From contig NZ_CP025030.1 of assembly GCF_002812705.1 (NCBI RefSeq), forward strand, positions 6,324,001 to 6,388,000: a stretch of DNA of 64,000 nucleotides. The letters are read 5' to 3'. Below, in pieces: positions 1 to 7,162 of this stretch. The notes below the pieces were generated by a model, which searched no databases, was not told the DNA's origin, and saw only the letters and a program-made list of their open reading frames with translations. Source of the DNA: Achromobacter spanius (GTDB lineage Bacteria; Pseudomonadota; Gammaproteobacteria; Burkholderiales; Burkholderiaceae_B). The position numbers and the translations under genes are program-made. How positions within the stretch are numbered: position 1 is the first letter of the stretch; each line of letters opens with the position of its first letter.

Positions 1-180
1 ACAGAGGTCGATACAGGTTTCAAAGCGCAGACCGGCTTCGGTGCGCAGCTTGTTGCAGACGGAGAACCACTGCTGCGCGGGCACTTCGAGCGTCAGCTCG
101 CCCAACGCCTCGGTCAGCGCGATGTCCGCGCCGAGGGTGGTCTGCAAATTGTTTTTCAGGGTTTCGAGCCTGGTCATCAT
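1..180 (-). CDS. nuoC: NADH-quinone oxidoreductase subunit C, 5' part only
   Basis: This is the first 60 codons of a gene that runs off the left edge. The reading begins [13 protein letters not shown] and continues with [20 protein letters not shown], typical of the N-terminal region of NuoC, a peripheral-arm subunit of respiratory complex I with no cofactor of its own. It is the third gene of a nuoA-nuoB-nuoC order on the minus strand, 76 bp after nuoB. Two adjacent ATG codons (180 and 177) are possible starts and no clear ribosome site separates them. The identity rests mainly on the nuoAB context plus this short N-terminus. Confidence 0.85.
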   Translation of the reverse strand, partial: MMTRLETLKNNLQTTLGADIALTEALGELTLEVPAQQWFSVCNKLRTEAGLRFETCIDLC

Positions 181-256
181 CTTGTACGCTTAGGTGAACC
201 GATACGCTGGTTTCGAGAACGCCGGCGGCAAGGGCTGCCGCGGACGGGGCGAAAGA

Positions 257-733
257 TCAGCGCGCAATCGTGTTGGTCAGACGGATCTTGTTCTGCATTT
301 GCAGCAAGCCGTAGACCAGCGCCTCGGCCGTGGGCGGGCAGCCCGGCACATAGACGTCTACCGGTACGATGCGGTCGCAGCCACGAACCACCGAATACGA
401 GTAGTGGTAGTAGCCGCCGCCATTGGCACAGGAGCCCATGGACACGACCCAACGCGGCTCGGGCATCTGGTCGTAGACCTTGCGCAGCGCCGGCGCCATC
501 TTGTTGCACAGCGTGCCAGCAACGATCATCAGATCGGACTGACGCGGGCTGGGTCGGAAGATGATGCCGAACTGGTCCAGGTCATAGCGGGCCGCGCCCG
601 CGTGCATCATCTCAACCGCGCAACAGGCCAGACCGAAGGTCATGGGCCACATGGAGCCGGTCTTCGCCCAATTAAGGAACTTGTCGGCGCTGGTTGTGAT
701 GAACCCTTGCTTGAGAATGCCGTCTATAGCCAT
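257..733 (-). CDS. nuoB: NADH-quinone oxidoreductase subunit B
   Basis: A 158-residue subunit of complex I that carries iron-sulfur cluster N2, the last cluster before quinone reduction. The cluster ligands are visible: the adjacent cysteines in LACCAVEMM near residues 36-37, the cysteine in [12 protein letters not shown] near 101 and the one in [11 protein letters not shown] near 131. The length is normal for the short proteobacterial NuoB. It lies between nuoA (45 bp gap) and nuoC in the order expected for the nuo operon, so it should be co-transcribed from the promoter before nuoA. The identification is secure. Confidence 0.97.
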   Translation of the reverse strand: MAIDGILKQGFITTSADKFLNWAKTGSMWPMTFGLACCAVEMMHAGAARYDLDQFGIIFRPSPRQSDLMIVAGTLCNKMAPALRKVYDQMPEPRWVVSMGSCANGGGYYHYSYSVVRGCDRIVPVDVYVPGCPPTAEALVYGLLQMQNKIRLTNTIAR

Positions 734-778
734 ATTCGTCTCTGATAGCGTGCTGTGAAAAGAACCACCCGAAGGGGT

Positions 779-1138
779 TTATTCCCAGTCCAGCGCGCCC
801 TTTTTCCATTCGTAGATGAAGCCGACGGTCAACACGGCTAGGAAAACCATGACCGTCCAGAAACCAACGAGCCCGACTGTGCCTTGGGCGATGGCCCACG
901 GGAACAGGAACGCGATTTCCAGGTCGAAAAGAATGAACAGAATCGCCACCAGGTAGTAGCGCACGTCAAACTTCATGCGGGCGTCTTCGAACGCTTCGAA
1001 GCCGCACTCATAGGGCGACAGCTTCTCAGCGTAGGGACGCCGCGGGCCAAGGAGGGAGCCGGCCGTTAGAAGCGCGAACCCGATAAGGGTGGCCACTACG
1101 ATAAACAGCAGGACGGGAAAATACTGTTGCAGGTTCAT
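779..1138 (-). CDS. nuoA: NADH-quinone oxidoreductase subunit A
   Basis: A 119-residue inner-membrane subunit of complex I. Three hydrophobic helices are visible (about residues 8-30, 60-82 and 88-110). The loop motif [10 protein letters not shown] contains the conserved cysteine of the family, and [21 protein letters not shown] is the conserved second helix region with its acidic residues, which belong to the quinone-site and proton-path area. It is the first gene of the nuo operon in this window and is preceded by an extended -10 promoter candidate about 35 bp upstream. Confidence 0.97.
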   Translation of the reverse strand: MNLQQYFPVLLFIVVATLIGFALLTAGSLLGPRRPYAEKLSPYECGFEAFEDARMKFDVRYYLVAILFILFDLEIAFLFPWAIAQGTVGLVGFWTVMVFLAVLTVGFIYEWKKGALDWE

Positions 1139-1169
1139 TCAGGCGTCCGTCAAATGCGCAAACCTTAGG

Positions 1170-1178
1170 ATTGTAGCA
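1170..1178 (-). promoter_or_regulatory. Extended -10 promoter candidate for the nuo operon
   Basis: Read on the minus strand, TGC-TACAAT lies about 32-40 bp before the nuoA start. TACAAT matches the sigma-70 -10 box in five of six positions and the TG one base upstream makes it an extended -10. No convincing -35 box is present, which fits an extended -10 promoter. The assignment is by inspection only. Confidence 0.4.
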
Positions 1179-1335
1179 TTCGCGTGGTTACTTCCGGCTG
1201 AACTCTGTAGCTTGAACAACGGGTGAAAGACTGCATTCCTCAAATGGAACAATCGCAGTTTTTGGAACAGAGCCGCAAGCATACAGGACTCAACTGACAA
1301 GCTCCTGCGCGTCATCAAAAATCAGATCAAAGCAC

Positions 1336-1364
1336 GAAAAAAAGCCACCCCAAAAGGGTGGCTT
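1336..1364 (-). terminator. Rho-independent terminator after the porin gene
   Basis: On the minus strand a 9-bp perfect stem (AAGCCACCC / GGGTGGCTT, 5-base loop) is followed by a run of seven or more T. It lies about 70 bp after the porin stop codon and before the nuo promoter, so it should separate the two units. Confidence 0.85.
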
Positions 1365-1436
1365 CATACGAACGAGCCGCAGCCCGTTCGTTCGCTTGCG
1401 TTTCAAATCCAGACAGGGCTTGCGCCCTGCAGTGGA

Positions 1437-2585
1437 TTAGAAGCGGTGACGGACACCGACGCCGACAGCGGTCGACTTCAGATCGTCGACGAAGGCGTAG
1501 TTCTTGGCGTACGAACCGTAGGCGTACAGGTTGGTGCGCTTGGACAGGTCGTAGGTGTAGCCCAGCGAGTAGACTTGGGTCGACTCATCGCCGCCGGTCA
1601 ACTTGTTGTTGCTGGGATCAACCATTTGCCACGAACCGAACAGCTTGCTTGCGCCGCCGATCGGAGCCGACAGGCCGACCATGTACGAGTTGGCCTTGAA
1701 GCCATCAGCGAACGAGTTCGAACCGAAGTTCACGCTGCTGGAGGTAGCGCCCGTAACGGGGTTGCTGACGTAGACGTTGGTGTCAACGCCTTGACCAGCG
1801 AACCAGCCGTCGGTGGTGCGAGCATAGGCCAAGGCCAGCTTCACAACTTCAAAGTCGTACGAACCGCCGATAGCGTACATACGCGGGGTAGCGTCCGTAG
1901 CAGCAGCCGACAGCTTGTTCGAAGCGTTCAGTTGGTCATACGTCAGAGCGACGTTCAGGGGGCCGTTGACATAGCGCAGACCGGTCGTGATGGCGCGGGT
2001 GTTGTCAGCAGTGCGGAAGCCGGTTTGAGCAGCGGTGTTGTCGTTCGCGTTGAACGAGTAGCCGACGCCGAACTGGAAGCCGCTGTACGACGGGGTCTGA
2101 TACATGACCATGTTGTCGTAGCGGTTCGTGTTGGCGGCGCTCAGAGCCACGCCGATGTTAGCTTGACCGAAGCCAGCGCCGAACGGATCGATCGAGCCGA
2201 AGTACTTCGACGCGATGTTGGTTTGGCGACCGAAGTCCAGTTGACCCCAGCTGTCGCTGGCCAGACCGACGGTGGCTTGACGACCGAACAGGCGGCCGCC
2301 TTGAGCGGAGTTACCGTTACCGGAGTTGAAACCCGATTCCAGTTGGAAAACAGCGCGCAGACCGTCACCCAGGTCTTCCGAGCCACGCAGACCCCAGCGC
2401 GAACCGTTCTGGACGCCGTTGATCATGCCGAAACGGCTGCCGTTCATGGCGTCGTTCGCAGCACCGCTGATCTTGTTGTAGCCGAGGCCCGTGTCGATAA
2501 TACCGTACAGGGTGACAGACGTTTCTGCCTGGGCGACACCGGCAAAACCGGCGAGCAGGGCGGCAGCGAGCAGAGTCTTTTTCAT
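1437..2585 (-). CDS. General outer-membrane porin (Gram-negative porin family)
   Basis: A 382-residue outer-membrane diffusion pore. It starts with a signal peptide (MKKTLLAAALLAGFAGVAQA, cleavage after AQA), then SVTLYGIIDTGLGY, the usual first beta strand of betaproteobacterial porins. The middle has the GSRWGLRGSEDLGDGL motif and the protein ends in GVGVRHRF, the C-terminal aromatic signal read by the BAM complex. Trimeric assembly is expected from the family. A GGAG ribosome site sits 8 bases before the ATG. It is monocistronic: a long leader lies upstream and a strong terminator downstream. Such porins are usually abundant, which fits the strong terminator and clean codon use. Confidence 0.95.
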   Translation of the reverse strand: MKKTLLAAALLAGFAGVAQAETSVTLYGIIDTGLGYNKISGAANDAMNGSRFGMINGVQNGSRWGLRGSEDLGDGLRAVFQLESGFNSGNGNSAQGGRLFGRQATVGLASDSWGQLDFGRQTNIASKYFGSIDPFGAGFGQANIGVALSAANTNRYDNMVMYQTPSYSGFQFGVGYSFNANDNTAAQTGFRTADNTRAITTGLRYVNGPLNVALTYDQLNASNKLSAAATDATPRMYAIGGSYDFEVVKLALAYARTTDGWFAGQGVDTNVYVSNPVTGATSSSVNFGSNSFADGFKANSYMVGLSAPIGGASKLFGSWQMVDPSNNKLTGGDESTQVYSLGYTYDLSKRTNLYAYGSYAKNYAFVDDLKSTAVGVGVRHRF

Positions 2586-3008
2586 TTAAGAAATCTCCGT
2601 TGATTTGAGTGACAAGAGCAGCAATCCAGCAAACCAGCCTGCCGCCCCCCTAACTCCGCGAAGGGAAGTTGACGCTATTGCATCAAAAATTGGGGGGGCT
2701 GGCTATGGTCGGCATCAGAAAAGTGCACGTTTGCGACACCCCTGTTGGGATCTTGCAACATCGCGTGGGTGGCGCGCCGAAGGTGTTAGGGCTTACCCGA
2801 ACTAAAACAGGTAAGCCTGTATCCACGCGACTTTCAGCCCTGCCCCTAATTATTGAAGCCATTTGCGCGGCGTTCTTTCAACCCGCTTTCACAGTTGCCG
2901 CCGGTCGGTTTGCACGTCGGAATCGGTCTGAATGCCTGAGGAAGCGCCGCCACTCCCGAGCCCACTCCGCCCTGCTGGATAACATTGTTATTTCGAAAAA
3001 TCGTCGAT
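2586..3008. other. Intergenic region between porin and TetR gene, with a hairpin
   Basis: About 420 bp without a convincing gene. It should hold the porin promoter and leader on the minus strand and the promoter of the TetR operon on the plus strand. An inverted repeat, GCTTACC at 2791-2797 and GGTAAGC at 2810-2816 with a 12-base loop, lies about 205 bp before the porin start. A short palindrome TTTCGAAA lies at 2991-2998 just before the TetR coding region. Short open frames here lack ribosome sites and recognisable sequence. Confidence 0.5.
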
Positions 3009-3665
3009 ATGATCGGCGCTAACGTCCTTCCACCTGCAGCCGCCCAAATGCCCGTCACTCCGACCGCACGCACCGAAAGAAATGAACGGCTGAACGCGCT
3101 GCGACGCCAGTTGATCCTGGGCGCCGCGCAACGCGTGTTTGAGCGCGACGGGCTCGAGAAAACGACCATACGGGCAATTGCCAAGGAAGCCGGCTGCACC
3201 ACCGGCGCCATTTACCCCTGGTTCGCGGGCAAGGAAACTCTTTACGGCGCGCTGCTGGACGAATCGCTCGGGCGCCTGCATACGCATCTGGACGAGGCGG
3301 CAAGCAGCGGGCCCGCACCCGGCGCCGCCCGCAAGGCGATCCACGCCTTCTTCGGCTATTACGCTCAGCGCCGCACCGATTTTTCCTTGGGCATGTATTT
3401 GTTCCAGGGGTTGGGCCCCAGGGGCCTGGGCCGGGACATGGACGAAAAGCTGAACGCTCGCCTGCGGCAATGCGTGAACCTGCTGGGCGGGGCACTGGCG
3501 CGCACCAAGGGCTGGGACGCGGACACCGTGGCGGTCGAGCAGATGAACCTGTTCACCTATCTGATGGGCTTATTGCTGTTGCTGCACACCCATCGCCTGA
3601 AATCCCTGGGTCAGCAGGCCGACGCCCTGCTGGACCATTATTGCCTCGCCCTGGAGCAACGATGA
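3009..3665 (+). CDS. TetR/AcrR-family transcriptional regulator
   Basis: A one-component repressor-type regulator. The N-terminal helix-turn-helix is clear: LILGAAQRVFERDGLEKTTIRAIAKEAGCTTGAIYPWFAGKETLY, with the usual TTGAIYxxFxxKExL recognition-helix block. The remaining part is a helical ligand domain with no recognisable specificity. The ATG at 3009 was chosen; a TTG at 2985 and an ATG at 3048 are alternatives and none has a good ribosome site. Its stop overlaps the start of the thioesterase gene (ATGA), so it heads a three-gene coupled operon and probably controls it. A TTTCGAAA palindrome 11-18 bp upstream could be part of an operator. Confidence 0.88.
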   Translation: MIGANVLPPAAAQMPVTPTARTERNERLNALRRQLILGAAQRVFERDGLEKTTIRAIAKEAGCTTGAIYPWFAGKETLYGALLDESLGRLHTHLDEAASSGPAPGAARKAIHAFFGYYAQRRTDFSLGMYLFQGLGPRGLGRDMDEKLNARLRQCVNLLGGALARTKGWDADTVAVEQMNLFTYLMGLLLLLHTHRLKSLGQQADALLDHYCLALEQR

Positions 3666-4105
3666 CCGCAACCGCACTGGCCGCCGACACCGACGCGCCC
3701 CTGATCAGCCTGGCCGATTTCCATATTCTGCTGGCCGACCAGCACCCCTTCTCGCTCTTGCTGGGCATCGACGTGCTGCACATCGGCCGAGGCACCGCCC
3801 GCGCGGTGCTGCCCGCTCGCGACGCGCACCAGCGCCTGGGCGGCATCGTCGCCGGCCCGATGTTGATGGGCCTGGCGGACTTGGCCATGTACGCCGCCGT
3901 GGTCGGCGCCACGGGCCAGAGCCACGCCGTCACGGCCAGCCTGACCATCAATTTCCTGCGCAAGAGCCCCGCCGGGGCCATCTATGCGGACGCCCGGCTG
4001 CTGAAGGTGGGCAGGCTGTCGGCAGGCGAAGTCATCTTGACCGGCGACGGCTCGGACGAGCCGCTTGCCCATATCGTGAGCACGTGGTCCGTGCCCAAGC
4101 CATGA
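3662..4105 (+). CDS. PaaI-like hotdog-fold thioesterase
   Basis: A 147-residue protein of the acyl-CoA thioesterase group. The hotdog signature is present: HQRLGGIVAGPMLMGLADLAMYAAVVG, in which the usual HGG is replaced by LGGIVAGP, followed by AVTASLTINFLRKSPAGAIYADARLLKVGR, the conserved central strands. The substrate is probably a short or aromatic acyl-CoA but this cannot be read from sequence. The start at 3662 was chosen because it overlaps the TetR stop as ATGA; the open frame reaches further upstream inside the TetR gene and is ignored. The next gene again overlaps by four bases, so the three are translationally coupled. Confidence 0.85.
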   Translation: MTATALAADTDAPLISLADFHILLADQHPFSLLLGIDVLHIGRGTARAVLPARDAHQRLGGIVAGPMLMGLADLAMYAAVVGATGQSHAVTASLTINFLRKSPAGAIYADARLLKVGRLSAGEVILTGDGSDEPLAHIVSTWSVPKP

Positions 4106-4542
4106 GCCCGCGCATCAGCATCGTGGGCATGGGCGACACCGGCACCTTGGCCGCCCGGCGCTTGCTGGAAGCCGAACCGGACATCGCGTTGACCCTGTAT
4201 GACATCGACCCGGAACGCTGCGAGCAATTTCGCGGGTCGGCCACGCTGGCGACGTCGGCGCGAGAAGCGCTGATGGAATCGGACACCATCGTGCTTGCCT
4301 TGCCACGGGAACGCGAGATTGATCGCACGCTGGAGCGGTTCAGCGACGGCGAGGTAACGGCGCCGATCCAGGGCAAGCTGATCGTGGACCTGACCCCGCC
4401 GCCAGCAGAACGCGCCCAGCGGCTGGATCGTGCGATTGCCAGCGCGGGCGGACAATACACGAGCCTTCCGGACCCGACTGCGGCCGAGGCGGCAAGCAGC
4501 ATGCCGCAGCGGCTGTTAAAGCTGTTGCTCTGCCCGGCGTGA
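4102..4542 (+). CDS. Short NAD(P)-binding protein related to 3-hydroxyisobutyrate dehydrogenases
   Basis: A 146-residue protein that looks like only the Rossmann domain of the beta-hydroxyacid dehydrogenase family. It begins SPRISIVGMGDTGTLAARRLLEAE, where full enzymes have GxGxMG, and continues with VILYDIDPER-like and TIVLALPREREIDRTL-like blocks. The C-terminal helical domain with the catalytic lysine of the full-length enzymes (near 290 residues) is absent, so normal dehydrogenase activity is unlikely. The start at 4102 overlaps the thioesterase stop. The 3' end overlaps the convergent PAP2 gene by 27 bp, which suggests the reading frame was shortened by a rearrangement here or that this is a genuine small binding protein. 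Confidence 0.6.
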   Translation: MSPRISIVGMGDTGTLAARRLLEAEPDIALTLYDIDPERCEQFRGSATLATSAREALMESDTIVLALPREREIDRTLERFSDGEVTAPIQGKLIVDLTPPPAERAQRLDRAIASAGGQYTSLPDPTAAEAASSMPQRLLKLLLCPA

Positions 4543-5280
4543 ACCGCAATAGCGTTCGGCCACGGCCGCGCAGACCGCCAGCCATGCCAGGGTGACGGCA
4601 AACCCTGCCGTCACATCGCTGGCGAAATGCACCTGCAGCAGGATGCGGCTAAGGCCGATCGCCATGATCAATGCCGCCGCCGCCGCCACGCAGGGCAAGC
4701 GCCACGAGGCGGGCGCCAAACGCCACACCAGATAGCAGGCCGTGCCGTACACGGCCATTGCCGCCGAGGCGTGGCCGCTGGGAAAGCTCCACCCCGTGGC
4801 GGCGACAAACCCGTGGTCATGTTCGGGGCGGACGCGCTCGAACGTGTGCTTGAGCAGCCAGTTAAGCGCCCCACCCAGGCCCGTAGTGATGGCGCAGAAC
4901 GCGGCAAGCCGCCACCAACCCGTCCAGAGCAGATAGAGCGTCATCGCCACGGCTAGCACCGTCAGGAAGTTGCGATCACCCAGGTACGTGAACCAGGACA
5001 GCAGCCATAGCAGCGACGCATTCATCGACATGCTGAGCGCGTCGGCCAGCGCGCCATCGAAGACCACCACCCGCCCTTGGGTATGCACCGCGGCGGCCAG
5101 CACCAGAAAGGTCAGCAGCGCGGCGGACACCCCTGCCCCGAACATCACGCGGCGCGTCACGGCGGACCCGCCGGCAAACGCACGGACGGCCAACAGCGCC
5201 GCCGCCCCGGTCAATACCGGCAGTGCAATAAACAATTCCATGGCGTGGGACGCAACCCACGCCGCATACACCTCGGTCAT
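4516..5280 (-). CDS. PAP2-family membrane phosphatase
   Basis: A 254-residue integral membrane phosphatase. The three catalytic motifs of the PAP2 family are all present: KHTFERVRP (KX6RP), WSFPSGHASA (PSGH) and LSRILLQVHFASDVTAG (SRX5HX3D). Five to six hydrophobic helices surround them. Likely substrates are phosphatidic acid or undecaprenyl pyrophosphate in the inner membrane. The start at 5280 was chosen because it overlaps the stop of the upstream phosphoesterase gene as ATGA. It is the last gene of a three-gene coupled operon with a lipid kinase and a phosphoesterase, which favours a role in lipid phosphate metabolism. Confidence 0.93.
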   Translation of the reverse strand: MTEVYAAWVASHAMELFIALPVLTGAAALLAVRAFAGGSAVTRRVMFGAGVSAALLTFLVLAAAVHTQGRVVVFDGALADALSMSMNASLLWLLSWFTYLGDRNFLTVLAVAMTLYLLWTGWWRLAAFCAITTGLGGALNWLLKHTFERVRPEHDHGFVAATGWSFPSGHASAAMAVYGTACYLVWRLAPASWRLPCVAAAAALIMAIGLSRILLQVHFASDVTAGFAVTLAWLAVCAAVAERYCGSRRAEQQL

Positions 5281-6071
5281 GTAAGGGTCACCAATGTCTT
5301 GTCGACGGGAGCAAACACGTGCGTGGCTTCCGCGTAATCCCAGCGTTCGACATGGCAAAGCTGCTGGCCGCCCTCGCCTTCGTGCGTGATCACGTTCACC
5401 GAATTGGGCACGCTACCGCGAACCCGGCGCGAGCACGCCGTGCCCGCCTGCACGATCCAGCCCGCCGGACCATTCGCCGACGACAGCGGCAGCACATAGG
5501 GCAGATGAATGTGCCCGCCCAAGACCAGGTCGATGCCCGCCTGCGCCCACGCCGCCAGCGCGCGCTCACGCCCATTCAGCAAGTTGGACAGGTCGGATTC
5601 CACCTTGGCGCGAACGGGGTGATGCGCCACCACGATGCGCAATTGGCCCGGCCGGGCCTGGCGCAGGCGCTGCGCGACCCGGGCGATCTGCGCGTCCGAG
5701 ATCTCGCCGTCTTTATGGCGGCGTGGCCGCGTGGTGTTCACGCCCACCGCCAGCAGCCCGGGGGTTTCGAACACGGGTTCCAGCACCGCGCCCAGCGCGC
5801 GCCGGTAGTTGCCGTAAGGGTTGAGCGCGCGGGCAAATACGTTGTACAGCGGGATGTCATGGTTGCCCGGCACGGCCAGCACGGGCAGCGACAGACGCTC
5901 GATGAACCGACGTGCCGCGGCGAACTGCGCCCGCCGTGCGCGCTGCGTGATGTCACCGCTAAGCACCACCAGATCGGGCTTCAGCGAGCGCGCCAGATCC
6001 AGCGCCGCCTCCACCACGGGTTTGCGTTCCGTACCGAAATGCGTGTCGGAAAATTGCAGGATCCGCGTCAT
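5277..6071 (-). CDS. Calcineurin-like metallophosphoesterase
   Basis: A 264-residue soluble phosphoesterase. The dimetal motifs are complete: QFSDTHFG (D-x-H), VVLSGDIT (GDxx), VPGNHDIP (GNHD), VVAHHPV and LGGHIHLPY (GH-x-H). Members of this family cleave cyclic nucleotides, phospholipid head groups or nucleoside diphosphates, and the sequence does not choose between these. It is the middle gene of an operon in which both junctions are 4-bp ATGA overlaps, between a diacylglycerol-kinase-type protein and a PAP2 phosphatase. The co-occurrence suggests coordinated turnover of membrane phospholipids. Confidence 0.93.
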   Translation of the reverse strand: MTRILQFSDTHFGTERKPVVEAALDLARSLKPDLVVLSGDITQRARRAQFAAARRFIERLSLPVLAVPGNHDIPLYNVFARALNPYGNYRRALGAVLEPVFETPGLLAVGVNTTRPRRHKDGEISDAQIARVAQRLRQARPGQLRIVVAHHPVRAKVESDLSNLLNGRERALAAWAQAGIDLVLGGHIHLPYVLPLSSANGPAGWIVQAGTACSRRVRGSVPNSVNVITHEGEGGQQLCHVERWDYAEATHVFAPVDKTLVTLT

Positions 6072-7042
6072 GAGCGGTCCAGGTATTGCGAGTCAGCAGG
6101 CACCACCAGCGGCAGCTTTTCGTCGGCCACCTTGAATTCAAGCGGCGTGCTCATCCAGGAAATCTCGCCGTCCATCGCCACCTTGACGCGATTGCGCCCG
6201 CGTATCCGCACCCGCATGCGGTCAAAGCCGAAGCTGATGACGTGTTCGGCTTCGCCCAGGCGGCTGAACAGGCCGCGCACCAGCAGCCCGTACAGCGCAA
6301 GCGTGCCGACCGGCTTGACCGTCATGGCAACGAGGCGGTCGCGTTCCAGTTCACTCGACTCGATGCCGACGTGTTCCAGTTGCAGTTTGTTGTTGCCCAC
6401 CACCAGCGTCGGCGTGCGCAGGTCGCGGACGACGCCCTCTTCTTCCAGTTGCAATCGCAGTTGGCGCGGCGCGCGCAACAAGGTGATCAGCCCCGACCAC
6501 AGCGCCACCATCCGGCTGCGGCCGAAGCGCTGCTTGTAGGCTTCGCGGTCTTCCAGCAAGGTGGGGTACAGCCCCAGGCTGGCGTTGACCAGGAACAGCC
6601 GACCGTTCAACTGGCCGACGCGCACGGGTTCAATATGCCCCTGAAGAAAGCCGCGCAGTGCGACATCCGTGTCTTGCGAAATGCCGTAGGTGCGCCCGAA
6701 ATAATTGAACGTGCCCTGCGGCAGAATGCCGAATGGCACGCCCTTGCCCAGCACGGTGGCGGCGACCGCGTTGAGCGTGCCGTCGCCCCCCGCCGCGATG
6801 ACGACGCCCTGCTCGTCCTGGGCGCGCTTGACGGCCGCCTGCGCCGTTTCGGTCAGGTGGATGGGGTCGTCTACGGCCATCAGCGTGTAGCGTCGGCCGG
6901 CCTCGTCGAGGATGCCGCGGATGGTGTCTTGCAGGACCTGCGCGTCGCCGCGCCCCGATCCTGTGTTGAGGACGATGAATAGCGGCTCTTGTCCCGTCAG
7001 GGAGCGCGCTCCGGTGCCTGGGCGCTGATCGGATAAGGTCAT
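6068..7042 (-). CDS. Diacylglycerol/sphingosine kinase-like lipid kinase
   Basis: A 324-residue protein with the DAGK catalytic domain. It has FIVLNTGSGRGDA (phosphate-binding start), the hallmark VIAAGGDGTLNAVA, and PFGILPQGTFNYFGR, which matches the conserved nucleotide-pocket strand. The C-terminal half is the usual beta-sandwich with VAMDGE. It likely phosphorylates diacylglycerol or a related lipid with ATP at the inner face of the membrane. The ATG at 7042 was chosen; an ATG at 7060 and a TTG at 7078 are in frame and none has a good ribosome site. It is the first gene of the kinase-phosphoesterase-PAP2 operon. Confidence 0.92.
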   Translation of the reverse strand: MTLSDQRPGTGARSLTGQEPLFIVLNTGSGRGDAQVLQDTIRGILDEAGRRYTLMAVDDPIHLTETAQAAVKRAQDEQGVVIAAGGDGTLNAVAATVLGKGVPFGILPQGTFNYFGRTYGISQDTDVALRGFLQGHIEPVRVGQLNGRLFLVNASLGLYPTLLEDREAYKQRFGRSRMVALWSGLITLLRAPRQLRLQLEEEGVVRDLRTPTLVVGNNKLQLEHVGIESSELERDRLVAMTVKPVGTLALYGLLVRGLFSRLGEAEHVISFGFDRMRVRIRGRNRVKVAMDGEISWMSTPLEFKVADEKLPLVVPADSQYLDRS

Positions 7043-7118
7043 GGGAGAAAGATAGCCCATGCCGGCAAAACGCCGCAAGGCGCTAGCGCACTACGGGTCG
7101 AACAGCCCGGAGAGGGCC

Positions 7119-7150
7119 GAAAACCCCGGGCGCCACGCAGATGGCGCCCG
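7119..7150 (-). terminator. Probable terminator after the gamma-glutamyltransferase gene
   Basis: A perfect 9-bp GC-rich stem, CGGGCGCCA at 7127-7135 with TGGCGCCCG at 7142-7150 and a 6-base loop, lies 12 bp after the stop codon. On the minus strand it is followed by only four T, so the tract is weak. Confidence 0.6.
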
Positions 7151-7162
7151 GCTTGCCGACCG

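Noticed and set aside
1446..2603. 385-residue open frame opposite the porin
   Set aside because: Antisense shadow of a clear porin gene, with no motif or ribosome site.
2605..3022. Short frames in the porin upstream region
   Set aside because: No ribosome sites, no conserved look, and they cover the probable promoter region.
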